NCBI RefSeq assembly: GCF_910596095.1
Contig: NC_056544.1
Coordinates: forward strand, 10,463,155-10,527,154
Direction: 5' to 3'
Length of the DNA stretch: 64,000 nucleotides
Source of the DNA: Thunnus maccoyii
Lineage: Eukaryota > Chordata > Actinopteri > Scombriformes > Scombridae
This document shows positions 41,808-53,685 of this stretch, one piece after another. The notes under the pieces were generated by a model, which did not search any database, was not told the origin of the DNA, and worked only from the letters and a program-made list of their open reading frames with translations. The translations under genes and the position numbers were made by a program. Position 1 is the stretch's first letter, and each line of letters opens with the position of its first letter.

Positions 41808-43688
41808 TCTATAAATATAATTCATTAAGTAGTTCATACAGTTGGCATTTGTGTAAGTTCAACATGTGTAATGGATAATTATGTTAATTTCCTTTTTAGA
41901 TTGTTAACTATCATGTATTTCTCTTGCTGTTGGATAAGTATGTAAGCTTGGGGTTTTAGGTAATTAACCTCTGCATACAGTGTGCTGTAATTACAGATGC
42001 CCTGTTACAGTCAGGGCAGGTTCATGGTGGTTTTGTCTCTCAGAGGCAATTATCTCCCTGAAATGAAACACACACAGTGGGAGGAGAAAGCATCAGCTGA
42101 TGTGTGTGCAGAGCAGCTTCAGGCTCCTGTATACAGCCAATTCATTAACAGCAGGGTGTAACTACACAACAATGTACTACAGGATAGTGATTAAGCTAGA
42201 ATAGACACTGTTTAGCTGATAATTAGTGATATGCAGGCAGATTCATACTTACTGAAACTATATCTAAATAGAAAATTAAGGGAATAAAGTGTGAAAAGGC
42301 TCGGATCACAGAAGAGGTTACTAAAGTTGAATAAAACTTTTATTACAATATACGCATCAAGAACAATATTTGGTACTTTAATATTGGATAAAAACAGCAC
42401 AAAGAGGAATGTCAAGAACTCACATCTTGGCTGGTGAGGGAAAACGTTTGGCTACACTGACCTCATCAGGTCACCTTTAACCTCTGTGGTCGTGGTAACC
42501 ACAAAGCGCTCAGCAGTTGGGACCGGTAAAAGTTTATGCCTCTTAAAAATGATCTTGCATCGAATGAGTATCAATGAAACAAAAAACGATTAACGATGCT
42601 CGGTGGCACGTGACTTCACTTTACAGTATAGAGGAGACATGGAGTTAAATACGTCAAGTTGATGAAAGCACCAAACTGAAGTGTGTCGCAGTCAAACACA
42701 CTTCACTTGACTGTCCTTCATTTGTCAGGTCTACAGGAAGACTTTAGGAGGTCAAGGGTCACAGTTTATTTAATAAGAAACTCAAAAGGAGTCTTGAATG
42801 CCGTTGTACTTGGCAACACTGATCTGAGAGATGCACTAATGGATAAGATTTGGACAAAGATCCCAACACAACACTCAAGAAATTCACCTTAAATGTTTCC
42901 AGACAGAGTCTAGAGCTGCATGCATATGAGTGGAATAACACGATTTAACACTGAGCAGGATTGGCCATGTTTAACGGTAAGCTCGTGTGGTCGCTTCTTA
43001 ACCAGAGGGAAACCTGAAATGTCGTTTTCTCTTGACAAAAGAACGCTGAGACAATGGCGTAATAACAATGGCTGAAAGAAGGTTTTCAGCCATTTCTGCT
43101 ACTTTTCGTTATAGCTGACTCTCCCAGTGAAGCTCTTTCACAGAGCGAAGGTTAGCATGTGCTTTCAGAACAGTTCTGGGGCTAAAAGCAGTGAATAGAA
43201 GCAGCAATAATTTGGTTTTGTCAATAGCTAAAAAAAAGAGGATTTTAAAAAAAAATTGGAAAAGTAACAGTAAATCCCAATGGTTTTGTATTAAAAATAT
43301 TTGCCACCATTTAAATCGATGGGTCACATTACTTCATTTGAGTAACTGGCAAAAGTTTAAAATGAAATAAAAATAAAAAGTGTAAGAAAGAGAACCGTGT
43401 GTATATATATATATGAACATAACACTGTTTGAATATACTTGACTGTATGTATAAAAAAAATGACTCCAGATCCCATTTGGGACTGAATGAAGATAGTGGC
43501 TTGCAGTATGAGTCAACAACCAGATAGCTTAAACATCCTTTGCTGCTATCATTCATCTCTCTCTGGTCAAACTCAAGCAGTGGCTCAAATACCTGCGGCA
43601 GAAAAGAAAAGAAAAAAGTAAAATCAAGCAAGACATCAAAGAGGACCAGTAGTATGTATCCATGTGTCTTTCTCTTACTGTAGGCTCT
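41808..43688. other. 3' side of septin2, probably including its 3' UTR
   Basis: stk25 and septin2 converge here. Below the septin2 stop (43689) no other gene is seen. A canonical AATAAA in septin2 sense lies at 42339-42344, which would give a 3' UTR of about 1.35 kb. The remaining sequence down to 41808 is AT-rich and unassigned. A short TA run is at about 43401-43413. Confidence 0.45.
42339..42344 (-). terminator. Candidate poly(A) signal of septin2
   Basis: TTTATT on the + strand, that is AATAAA in the sense of septin2, about 1.35 kb beyond the stop codon. It is the first canonical hexamer I found on that strand below the gene. Confidence 0.4.
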
Positions 43689-46600
43689 TCACGCATGGGG
43701 GGCGTCTCCCTCTCCGTCTCCGTGCTTCTGCATCTGGGCCTGCATCTTGGCAATCATCTCTTGCATTCGTCTTAGCTGTATGACACAAAAAACCATGTAA
43801 ATAATGGAGACAAGTGCACTAAAACATTTATTTAGAAGATATTTGGAGAGAAAATTGGTGGTATTCATCCAGATTTATAGTCTAACAGCTACTTTTACTT
43901 GGACTACTTGAGCAGAAATCATGAAACTGAATCACTTAGCAGTTTAACACATACTGTATTATGAGTAAAAAAAAAACTGGGAGGAGTAACAGTTCTTATA
44001 CAGGCTTTTCCATAGACCGTGTATGAGTGAGAGACCTGGACAACTGAGTGGGATGATCCCTGTAAAACAGTAGTGTTGCGTCTGAAATGACCCACCTCAG
44101 CCTCCTTCTCCTGCAGGATCATATCCTTGTCCATTTCCTCCGGCTCCGGCCCTTTTCGGCTACAATTGGAAATGTACAATTACTTTGATGCTTTAAGCTA
44201 CAAAATCAAACTGTTATATTTCTGCAGAATGTGTGACTATTTAACCAAATGCACGATCAGAGAAGAGAAGAATGTAAAATCACTTTGTGCGCTGATTTGC
44301 AAAACTTACTGTGACAGAGTCAGCAGACAGGAGTGTGAAATGTGTGTTTGTATGCTAAGAGTGCATGTTGTACCATTTTAAGTAACATTAGGCAAACATG
44401 ACAAAAGCCACATTGAGAAAGTAGAAAAAAAGGGGGTCAGTGGGTTAGTAGAGTTTTTTCTCTGAAGGAAGACACAACAGCTGATGACAGAAAAGTGGGC
44501 GTCTACAACAAATAACTACAAGCAGTAAGATTCAAGAGAGAAGCAGCAAAGTGTGAAAGTCAGGGGAACAGCGATACCTCCCCCCAAATGAAAAAAACAA
44601 AAACAACAGTACCTCCAACAGTCCACTCATGGAGGTGGACAAATCAAGATCAGACAGCCATCATTGGACAGATGGCGGGGATATGTGAAGACAGTAAAAC
44701 CAGTCCCTTTTCCTGGGTCGGATTTAGAGGAGAGTCTAAAAGAAGCTTTTTTTTTTTTTTGGTCTACATTGAGGGTTTAATGATGATATGACCACACTAT
44801 GTTAAATGACACACACAGTAATCCTGTTTAACTACACATGCCATTTAGCTACCAACTAACCATGTAAAACCACAACCCACTACAGCATTAAATCCAGTTC
44901 TACCTCGCTACCACGACCTAACTGGTGTAGTTTACATGCAAAATGATGAGTTAGAGCTACAGAACTGATACTAGTTCAACAATAGGAGGAAAATAATGGT
45001 CCCATTCTAGTAATTATTATCAGTTTATATAAATAATGTCCTCAGTTTACAAAGCTCTGGTTGTTCTAGCTCGCTTATATTAAGGCTGTAATGGTTCAGT
45101 TTATGTGTCTGTTGTGTGCATGACGACGTGGTGTTTCAGTGTATTTCTAATGCTTGTTGTATATAACATTAAATATGATTCTATTAGAATCAGAGGTTTG
45201 CTGTTTGAGGTGGGGGAGGTGCAGAAAAGCAAGCAGACAGACAGGTACGTACGCAGGAGACAGAGGCAGAACGTAACCATGGGAGGACAACCTGCCACCC
45301 CGCTTGAGGCGCTCAGAGCGGAAGTTCTCGTAGTGCAGGTCCTGGGTCACTTCCTGTAGATCCTGCATGTGGGTTCTGCAGGGGAGTTGTGGAAAAGTCA
45401 TCAATCAATAAACATTCTTGCTCAGAAAATGTCAAAACTACAGATGCTAACTCCTCCTGTTCCTCTCAAAAACAGGAATAAAGCAAAGTATACACACAAT
45501 CTGGCAGGTCATTAACTCTCAATGACACCTTACTCTTATCACAAAAATGTCAAAGATTTAAAAGAATACAGAAAGCAGAAGGTTTCAGCCTCCTCTAACT
45601 CTTCCACCACTCACATCAGCATGGTCCGCAGCTTGAGGAAGTCGTTGTGTTCGGGGTTCTCCACCTCCACCACTCCCCAGGGATACAGGCGGCCCCTCAC
45701 CTTCTTCCCCTTGGCCTCAATCTGCTGGTTGGATCCTACCACTGCGAATGGGATGCTAGCCTGGAGAGAAGTAGTTCATATGTTTGTCGTTATGGTTCAA
45801 CCACCTACATGAATAATTATACTTAGAGCAAATTTTATTAGAGGATGCAATGTTAATGTCTTTTATTATTGACAAATCCCCATTTCAGTGGTAGGAAGGA
45901 ATTCATAAACAAGTCATTCAGGGATGGAAAGCTTTACAGGGTTTACCTTGAGGATCCTGGTCTGCTCTTTGAAGTCCTCATCCTCATCCGACTCAGCATC
46001 AGGAAGGTGGTAGATCTTGATGCCATGTTCATCAATCTCATCCAGAATCTTACATTAAAACAGTGACAAAACAAAGGTTATTATCTACCTATTATGTACT
46101 TAAATGTCTTTTTATTTCCTGTTTAGTCAGGACTTCAAAAACATTAAGGCAGACAACATTTCTGTTCATCAAGATCCTTTTTGACATGACCCCCTTGACA
46201 CTTAATCTACATATTTGGTTTTAAATATTTAACCATTAAGTCCTGTTTGAATACTGCATTCAAACAGTACCTCCAGTATATTGACACACTGGGTGGCTAA
46301 AGTAGTGATCATGAGCACATGATAGCTGCTGTTTCTCTCAGGAACTGGAAAAGATCCTGAACAATGGGTGACTGTTGTCCTCACCCTGCGCTTGAGCCTC
46401 TCCCTCTCTCTGAGGGTGAGTGTGTCCGCCTTGGCTATGACAGGAACCACGTTGACCTTGTTGTGGATGGCCTTCATAAACTGGACATCCAGGGGTTTCA
46501 GGCTGGGAAGGACAGGAAACAGACAGGCACAGAAAAAGATTTATTCAGTATTTATGAAAAGCAACGAGTGGAAAGAGATTTACAGTATTAGTTCGTTGCA

Positions 46601-49600
46601 GCTTTTATCAACTGAACTGTGTGACAGTATCTAAAACAGGACTCACCCATGGCCGAGCGGAGAGATGAAATAGAAACAGCAGTGAACTCTATTGTCGACA
46701 ATGTGTCTACGATTTAGACCGCTCTCGTCGTGGAGGTAGCGCTCGAACTGGTCATCAATGTAGCTGATAATGGTGCTGAAACTGTGCGAGAAAAGTTATA
46801 CGACAAATTAAAACATACTGTACAACGCTCATCCATGCTGATAGCACACCCACTAAATACCAAAATCAAAAGCCCGGATGAAAAATAAATTCCCCTCAAG
46901 CATCCTTATCATTTAAAACATTCCAACAAATATTTATTTTTAACTGTTCAGATCACAGGACTGACACTGAGTAATTCAAATCTAAAAATACACTCTCTAA
47001 GGGATTTCATACCAATCCTGGCTGTTGATGGCATCTCCATATCCGGGTGTGTCCACCACAGTGAGACGGAGCTTCACTCCTCGCTCTTCAATTTCTACTG
47101 TTGACGCCTCGATCTGAACCGTCCTTTCTATCTTTTCTGTTAGGAGAGATAAAGGGACATAGTCAGTGTATGAATTTCACTAAATGACTCTATTTCTATG
47201 TTCCAAAAAAAAAACATGGCTTGGGTTTGTGCGTGTGTGTGTGTGTGTATTACCTGCTGCTCCAGGGATGACTCTCTCAGGGTAGAGGTCAGTGAGGAAC
47301 AGGCTGTTGATCAGGGTGGATTTTCCAAGTCCAGATTCACCTTTTGGCAACAAGAGGAAAATGAAACAATCATCAGTCTAATCGGTGTGAACAGTCCACA
47401 TCAAAACTAGAAAATGACTAAATATTGATTTAATTCCAACTGACAAAGACAATAAAACATCCACAGATTAAGAGAGTGATTAAGTTTTAAATAAAAGCAA
47501 ATAGCCTAGCCATGCAGCAGACTAAAAAGCATCGTTCAACTCATGATGTAGCAGATCCACTGAACATTGTTTCAGTCTCACTATGCTAAATTTTGTCAGG
47601 GAAAACCATAAAACTACAGCAGCAGTTTAGCTCAAACATCAGCAGTGAACATAATTTAAGATACTTTATGTTCAGAAATGTAAGAAAACATTTCTTCAGT
47701 CTCATGGTCATGTTACAGATGCAGAGACATAAACAACCGCTTGTGAGCTTTACCCAGGAATGCTGCTACTGTGGTTCCCACCAGAGCCGTGGCAAAAGAT
47801 TTACACGTCTTTACTATGTCCTAAACTGGCAATTTGCCTGAGTGTCTTCTATGGAAAATATAGAGTATATACACTACAGGTTCAGGTGTATGTGTGAGCA
47901 TTAGAGGAGTGTTCTTGGGTAAAAAGATAGATAATGAGGAGAAACTGTGTTTTTCATTGTGTACTACTTGTGTCTATGAGTCTTTCTATGAGGGAGAACT
48001 CCAGCTAATCTACATGTACAGGAAAACACTGATTTATTTAAGAACTCAGGTCACGCAGAAGGTTAAATAAGCACTCAATGAGTATTCTTGCAGTGGGGGG
48101 ACCAGCAGGCCTCGGCCACTGTGTGAATCAATCCCTCCAGGCCCACAGCCTACATTCCTCTCTGGTTTATTTTAAAGCAAAAGGATGAGCAGTGTTCAGG
48201 AGGGCGTCTACCCTCCCCCCCTCTCCAACATGGAGGGAGGTTCACACAGTCACAGTGCTCACATCAAGAGTTTACACTGCCGCTGACTCCAGCTGAACAA
48301 CTACACTGATGTGACATCTGCCATTTTCTATTGACTAGCCTTCATGCACACTGCACCTATGAATTACTGAGGGCAGGATCAAAGACAAACAACTAGAGCT
48401 CAACATACAAAGCAAAGGAGCTACAGATGTCAAAGAGCTGTAAAACTATTATGTGGAAAGGCAACAACTTGTTCAGGCTAATGGCCAAGATCTCACCATA
48501 AATAAATAAAACTCATGAGCCAAAATGCATTCTTCACATATCCATATTTAATCTCTAATTTGAACCTTGCTATCGCTGAGATCATTTTCCAAACACAACC
48601 AGAGTCACACAACGACACAAACGAAGAGAAGGACAAAATGAGAGAAGGTCTGAAAAACAGAAATAACACACTCACCTACCACCATAAGGGTGAACTCAAA
48701 ACCTTTTTTTACTGACTTGCGATGAACCTGATTCGGCAGGTTGGCGAATCCAACGTACCCTGGAGTCTCAGGGTTGGTGAACTGGCCCTGCTGTAGGAAA
48801 CAAAGTACAAAGAAAGTCATTATCTTGAGAAAAAATTTGTGACATTGAACATTAAGATGAAAGAGGGTCCCTTTGCACGTAATTATTACTTAAGCTGAAG
48901 TTAATTTTTGTCGCAACGTCAATCTAAATCTGTCTGAAGTTGAACATGGTTTTGGCTGTAATTATACCAATAACATGACAGCCCATTATTACTGCTGGAG
49001 TAGAAATAACTAAGGAGACATCTGTTCACAAAATCTGGAGTGTTTAGGAGGAAAACAGTGACCTCACTACAATCTATTTGCAGAAGACCTTCCACCCATC
49101 ATTCCAGTGTTTACGGCCCTTTGCTTAGAGTTGAGGATAAACTTTAGAACTATTGAGACCCACCAGCAGAAGGCCAAAAGGGCAACATTTAACAATGACA
49201 AGACTTGGCACGGGCAAAAAAACCCCATACATGTTCCTTATTTAGTTTTTGTTTTGGCCACACAGTCATGTCAGATTTATATACCCTCCCTTCCTGGTCT
49301 TTTCAACAAAGGTCATGATTGATAAGCGGTGTGATATTGCTCTGCCTTTGGGCCTTTCAGTCTGCATGAAGCCACATCAGTGAGTCATGCAGAAAATAAT
49401 GTGAGAAACGCACAAAACATTTCACTGAAATAACTGGGAGTGTTTGAAAAATATCCTGAACTACTTAAGGAGAAAACAGACTTAATATTTATAATAATAA
49501 CAATAAGGGCTTATCACACATACAAGCCATTAAGCAGAAGTAGGAATTTGATATTACTGCACACTCTTATCAGTTCAGATGGAATATCTATTTTTTTTTT

Positions 49601-49636
49601 CTTAAAACTCACCTTCATTTTGTCGGCCTGAGACAT
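43689..49636 (-). CDS. septin2: Septin-2
   Basis: GTP-binding protein that forms the core of septin filaments at the cleavage furrow, the base of cilia and the cell cortex. Eleven coding exons: 49613-49636, 48676-48790, 47254-47340, 47013-47136, 46647-46781, 46385-46502, 45947-46048, 45615-45760, 45292-45375, 44096-44159 and 43689-43775; phases agree and give 361 residues, the same as human SEPTIN2. P-loop GESGLGKS at 47-54, DTPG at 104-107, AKAD at 185-188, and the septin unique element with [15 protein letters not shown]81 lies in the position of the catalytic Thr of active septins. A short coiled coil ([16 protein letters not shown]) ends the protein. The ninth exon has an unusual donor, CAG|GTTGTC at 45291. 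Next to stk25, as in human 2q37. Confidence 0.96.
47233..47248. repeat. (GT)n microsatellite at a septin2 splice donor
   Basis: A GT run on the + strand ends just five bases below the donor of the P-loop exon (lower end 47254). In gene sense it is a CA run directly after the donor. Confidence 0.75.
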
Positions 49637-49650
49637 TTTCCTTATTATAC
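49613..49650 (-). other. septin2 start exon with short 5' leader
   Basis: The acceptor (CCTTTCAG in gene sense) is at 49651-49652. It leaves 14 bases of leader before the ATG at 49634-49636. This exon gives MSQADKMK, which replaces the human N-terminus MSKQQPTQ. The start is supported by the splice phase with the next exon. Confidence 0.7.
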
Positions 49651-50119
49651 CTGAAAGGAAAGACAGACTGAATTATGCACTGAGATACTCACAAAAACAA
49701 CTAGCACAGAAACTTAATTTTGCCACAATTTGGGCCTTTTCTGTAATGGAGGTAATACATGTAACTAACTGCATACTTACAGGCCTGGCTGTGTGAGAGA
49801 CAGGAAGTCTGGTTTGCGCACTGAATGTGAGAGCACTGTGTCTCACCACCAAAAAAGAAAAAAAAACTATCTCCTTTTCCTGCAAGCTGCATTACAACTG
49901 CGTCCCACAACACTACACTATTATCTGAGGATAAAGCTATGATTAAGCTATTCTAATGCTAGTAATCCCAAAGTCTCTGCAGCTGGTATTATATTTGTTT
50001 ACTACATGACAGACGGTTGTTGCAATTTAGGTTTTTTAGTTTAACCGAACACTCAAACTGAACTGAAACAAGTTGACGGAAACACGCCCACAGCTTTCAG
50101 GGTGTCAGGATGAAAAAGA

Positions 50120-50309
50120 CTGATATGGGCAAAATGAAATATCACAATATTTTTGACCAAATACGTCGATATGGCAACAATACTGCAGGCTATAAAACCA
50201 GGAAAAGACACTTTTACCATATCACGATATTAAAATATCCAAGCTGTAAGACGATATCGGGTATTGCATCACATTATCGGTATAACATTAATACATTGCC
50301 CAGCCCTAC
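50120..50309. mobile_element. MITE fragment ending TTGCCCAGCCCTAC
   Basis: The stretch is full of ATATCG/CGATAT words (ATATCACAATATTTTTGACC, ACGATATCGG) and ends CATTGCCCAGCCCTAC at 50309. This matches the terminus of fish DNA elements whose ends read GTAGGGCTGGGC followed by GATAT sequence. The opposite end is degraded. It lies in the first intron of septin2. Confidence 0.55.
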
Positions 50310-50829
50310 TGAATATGTGTCTCTACATGGTTTATTCTTCCGGCTGGTTAGACAACTTGGAAGCTAATTTCATCCAGTTTAAGAAGCCTAACTCACCTAG
50401 ATTAATCATAGATATAAGTAACGCCAACTACAATGACTATAAGTTATTTTATCACATAAATGGACACTGTTGTGGAAATTAGCTTGTTAATTAGCAACGG
50501 CTTTTTATCTGTTAACGGTTAAGAGTCAAGTGGGTGTGAAACGGGCTAAAGCTGACATCAGCCATGAAAACCTCAAACTTTATTTGACGAGCTAATGTCG
50601 AAAAGGGGTAAAATTATCAAAACTAGACACATTCAAAGCGATTCACCGAGTTAGCAGTGCTGTTAGGAGCCAGGCTTAGCATAGCTTTAACTGATAACTA
50701 GCCGAGCAGGATGTTAACTTGTGTAGCTCATGTTAGCGCCGTCGGTTTCACTCCGATACCGCGACACACACAGGACCGACACAACTGAGACGTGAATAAG
50801 TGATGAGTAGCATAAATGAATATTGTTAC

Positions 50830-50990
50830 CTTACAGTCTGCCCGCAGAGAGTATAGTGTAGACAGAGGTACAGAAAGAGGGAAGCTGACGGTGAACAGCA
50901 GACTTGGCGGACACCTCAAATTCTTCAGATTCCGGTGCAGCAGCTTCCTTTAGCGCACAGACCACAATGCACTGGGCGAGAGAGCAGCAG
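50830..50990 (-). promoter_or_regulatory. Non-coding first exon and promoter of septin2
   Basis: In gene sense a donor CTGTAAG|GTAACAA at 50829/50830 ends an exon with no usable ATG. The region upward to about 51.0 kb is GC-richer than its surroundings. It fits a TATA-less promoter for septin2. The start of transcription cannot be fixed. Confidence 0.5.
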
Positions 50991-51236
50991 GGCCCCACTG
51001 TTCCCAATGAGGCAGCCTACTGGTCACCTACACACAGGTAGAGCATAGTACAAGATCATTCAAAAACAAAAACAACCTGATACTGCTGGAGAAATGTCTC
51101 ATCCACGCGTCTAAATGTTGGAAAATTAAACCCCTTTTTTCTATTTTTAAAAGGGACCTTAACTAATGAAAAGAAAATATCCAAAGTCTCTCCTCAGGGT
51201 TTATGAAAAACTGCTAATATTTGATGAGCTCTAGGG

Positions 51237-51521
51237 CAGTGGTTCTCAAAGTGAGGTCCAGGTCTTTGAGGGGGTTCCAGGTGGTCTCTAGCAAAAAGGG
51301 GAATAATTTATTTTCACCATAATAGCATCCATTAGTAACACAATGACAGAATGTGTGACTATTTTGGTCATGGCTTTCATACACTTTCTGTGATAAAATA
51401 TCTAAAAGCAGATATCTTATCAGATGGGGGGCCCTGGGACAGGATCTTATCAAATGGGGGCCCGTGGTCTAATTTGTGTCAATTTAGGGGTCCTCGACGT
51501 GAAAAAGTTTGAGAACCACTG
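51237..51521. mobile_element. hAT-type MITE, about 285 bp
   Basis: The terminal inverted repeats begin CAGTGGTTCTCAAAGTGAGG at 51237 and, on the other strand, CAGTGGTTCTCAAACTTTTT from 51521. CAGTGGTTCTCAA is the hallmark end of many vertebrate hAT elements. The flanks CTCTAGGG and CTATGGAC are a poor match for an 8-bp target duplication, so the insertion is old. It encodes no protein. Confidence 0.82.
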
Positions 51522-53613
51522 CTATGGACCAACTATGGAAGAGTGCAGACTTGTTATTATTAAGTTGTTTTTTAAATGTATTTCTCTATGATTATTTATG
51601 CTATTATATTATTATTTTATATAATTTATCTTTCTTATCTAATGTGCCTTGTATATTTAGGTGATTATTGTTATTATGTTTTCTATGCCTTAAAGATGGG
51701 AAATGAATCATTCTCAATAAAAAAAAGAAAACATTATAATTAAGACCATGACAGTGCATGGATGATATTAACAAAGCCAAAAATGTCATAGCATTGTGCA
51801 GGGGTGCAGTAAGATATCCGAGGCCTTCAGAAAGAGTATTATTATGGGTAACCCTAATTATTCAAGCCCAATGTAAGCATTTAAATCAGGGCTGGCCTTG
51901 ACTATGTTAGTGCCCTGTAGGTGAGATTTTAGTTTGGGGCCCCCAAAAAGTACCTCCAGTCCTACAACTTCAAAAATGACGCACTGATATGAAGCCACCA
52001 GTAGTACCTCCAGCCCAAACAAAGTCCTCCTGGTCCTCCAGACAAAAACTCAAGTGGGGGTCAGGCACCTTTCAGTGAGTGTTTGCTGGCATTGCCTGAG
52101 GTAGCATATGAAGTTTGGTGGTTGTTGACGAAAACTGACTGACTGACCAGTAAAGTTTTGAAAATCAAACCAGATGAAAACCATGCAAGTCATTAGGGAA
52201 AAAGAGAGGAATAACGTAAAGAAGGGAGAGCAAGTGTATATTTCCAAAAGCTTTATACAAGTACACCTGTTGGTAAGAAAAAAAACAACAAAAAAAAACA
52301 TGGCCCCCAAATTTCAGTACATATCCAGTACATGGCTGGCATGACAAAATCACAGGAGAGGACACAGTAAGATACCGTGTGCCTTCCTTGTATCAAACAA
52401 GGAAGACATTTTGACATGTCACAGTAGGAAAAGTGCAGGTGTAAATAATAAAATAAATGATGACTGAATTGTATTTAGCTGCTTTGGTGTCAGGGTCCTG
52501 ATACTGTGCATGCTGACACACTCTCATACTGTTGTGGCCTACTGGGACATTTGAATGCAACAGAAGAACATAGCCTAACACACCTTTACACCCACAACAA
52601 CACACCTTTTTGATGTCTCAAATAAATAATTTCTGGAGTATAACTGTACAGGTTAGGTTATAGTCCTTGTTTAGGTGCTCTTTCATTCATTTATTTAACC
52701 TTTGACCCAGCATTAATGGGAACTGGCCAATAGAGGGTGCCATGGCTCCTCATAAAAGTGACAAAAATAATATTCTTTAGTTTACTTAAACTAATTTTAT
52801 TGACAGAGTGTATACAGAGAGTAAAATGCTGCGGTATTTAGCTACATAACCTTATCGTTTAAACGTAAGTTGTACAAAACCATCTTATTAAGGAAATAAG
52901 ACCAACGAGAAGTAATCTGACAGCATGAAAGGTGAGTAGCAAGACAATAAATTACAATGCTGCAGGGAATACTTTTTGTAATTAAAGTTGTTCTTCACTT
53001 TTTCAATATATACAAACATTATGAAACACAAGACAAGTTACAATAAATCAATGAAAAATAAGTAACTAAACAAATAAAGAAGGTGTAGGGAATTCTTTTT
53101 GAACTCTACCTCATTAAAGTAAAGGTTATTTGTCCTTTGGCCTGTCTTTTACTGTTCGTTTGTTTATGAGGAAATATTAACGCCAACCATCTCACTCCTC
53201 GTGCCTAAACCTGACCAATCTAACCAACGAAAGCGACGAGAAGTTGCCAATCAGAGGCAGAGTAGGGCGGGTGGGAAAAAAATAAGGCAATTAGATATGC
53301 TTCGTCATATCAATTAAAAACCCCGACTGACAGTTGGTGTACGTGGATAAAAAAAATAACTAAGGTAACTTAAGCTCTTTACTTCAGCTGAAATGTATAC
53401 TTATTTGAACACTATTAACGCTATGAACTTCTTTAAATTGAGAGCTAGGCTTGTTAGCTAGCTATAACTGTTAACTAGCCTTAAACTTCTTAGCTAACAT
53501 ATTGAGTCTCAGTGAAATTTTAATGACAACGGTTTGAAACTCCGTAGATGGTAATGTGTACTTGTATCCGGGTGGTGAAATATATAACATGAGCTTTTCT
53601 GTTATCGTTGCGT
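51522..53613. other. Intergenic between septin2 and the tRNA gene
   Basis: No gene was seen. A CAGGGCTGGCCTTGACTATG stretch at about 51887 resembles the end of another hAT-like MITE, but I found no partner end. The remainder is AT-rich with only short open frames. Confidence 0.4.
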
Positions 53614-53685
53614 GGCTCGTTGGTCTAGGGGTATGATTCTCGCTTTGGGTGCGAGAGGTCCCGGGTTCAAATCCCGGACGAGCCC
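53614..53685 (+). tRNA. tRNA-Pro (anticodon TGG)
   Basis: A full cloverleaf of 72 bases. The acceptor stem GGCTCGT pairs with ACGAGCC (53678-53684), then discriminator C. The anticodon stem CTCGC/GCGAG (53639-53643, 53651-53655) closes a seven-base loop with TGG at 53646-53648. The T arm is CCCGG GTTCAAAT CCGG-like, with the B box GGTTCAAATC present, and the A box is GGTCTAGGGGT-like. There is no intron and CCA is not encoded. A short T-run (TTTT at about 53688-53691) right after the gene fits a Pol III terminator. Confidence 0.97.
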
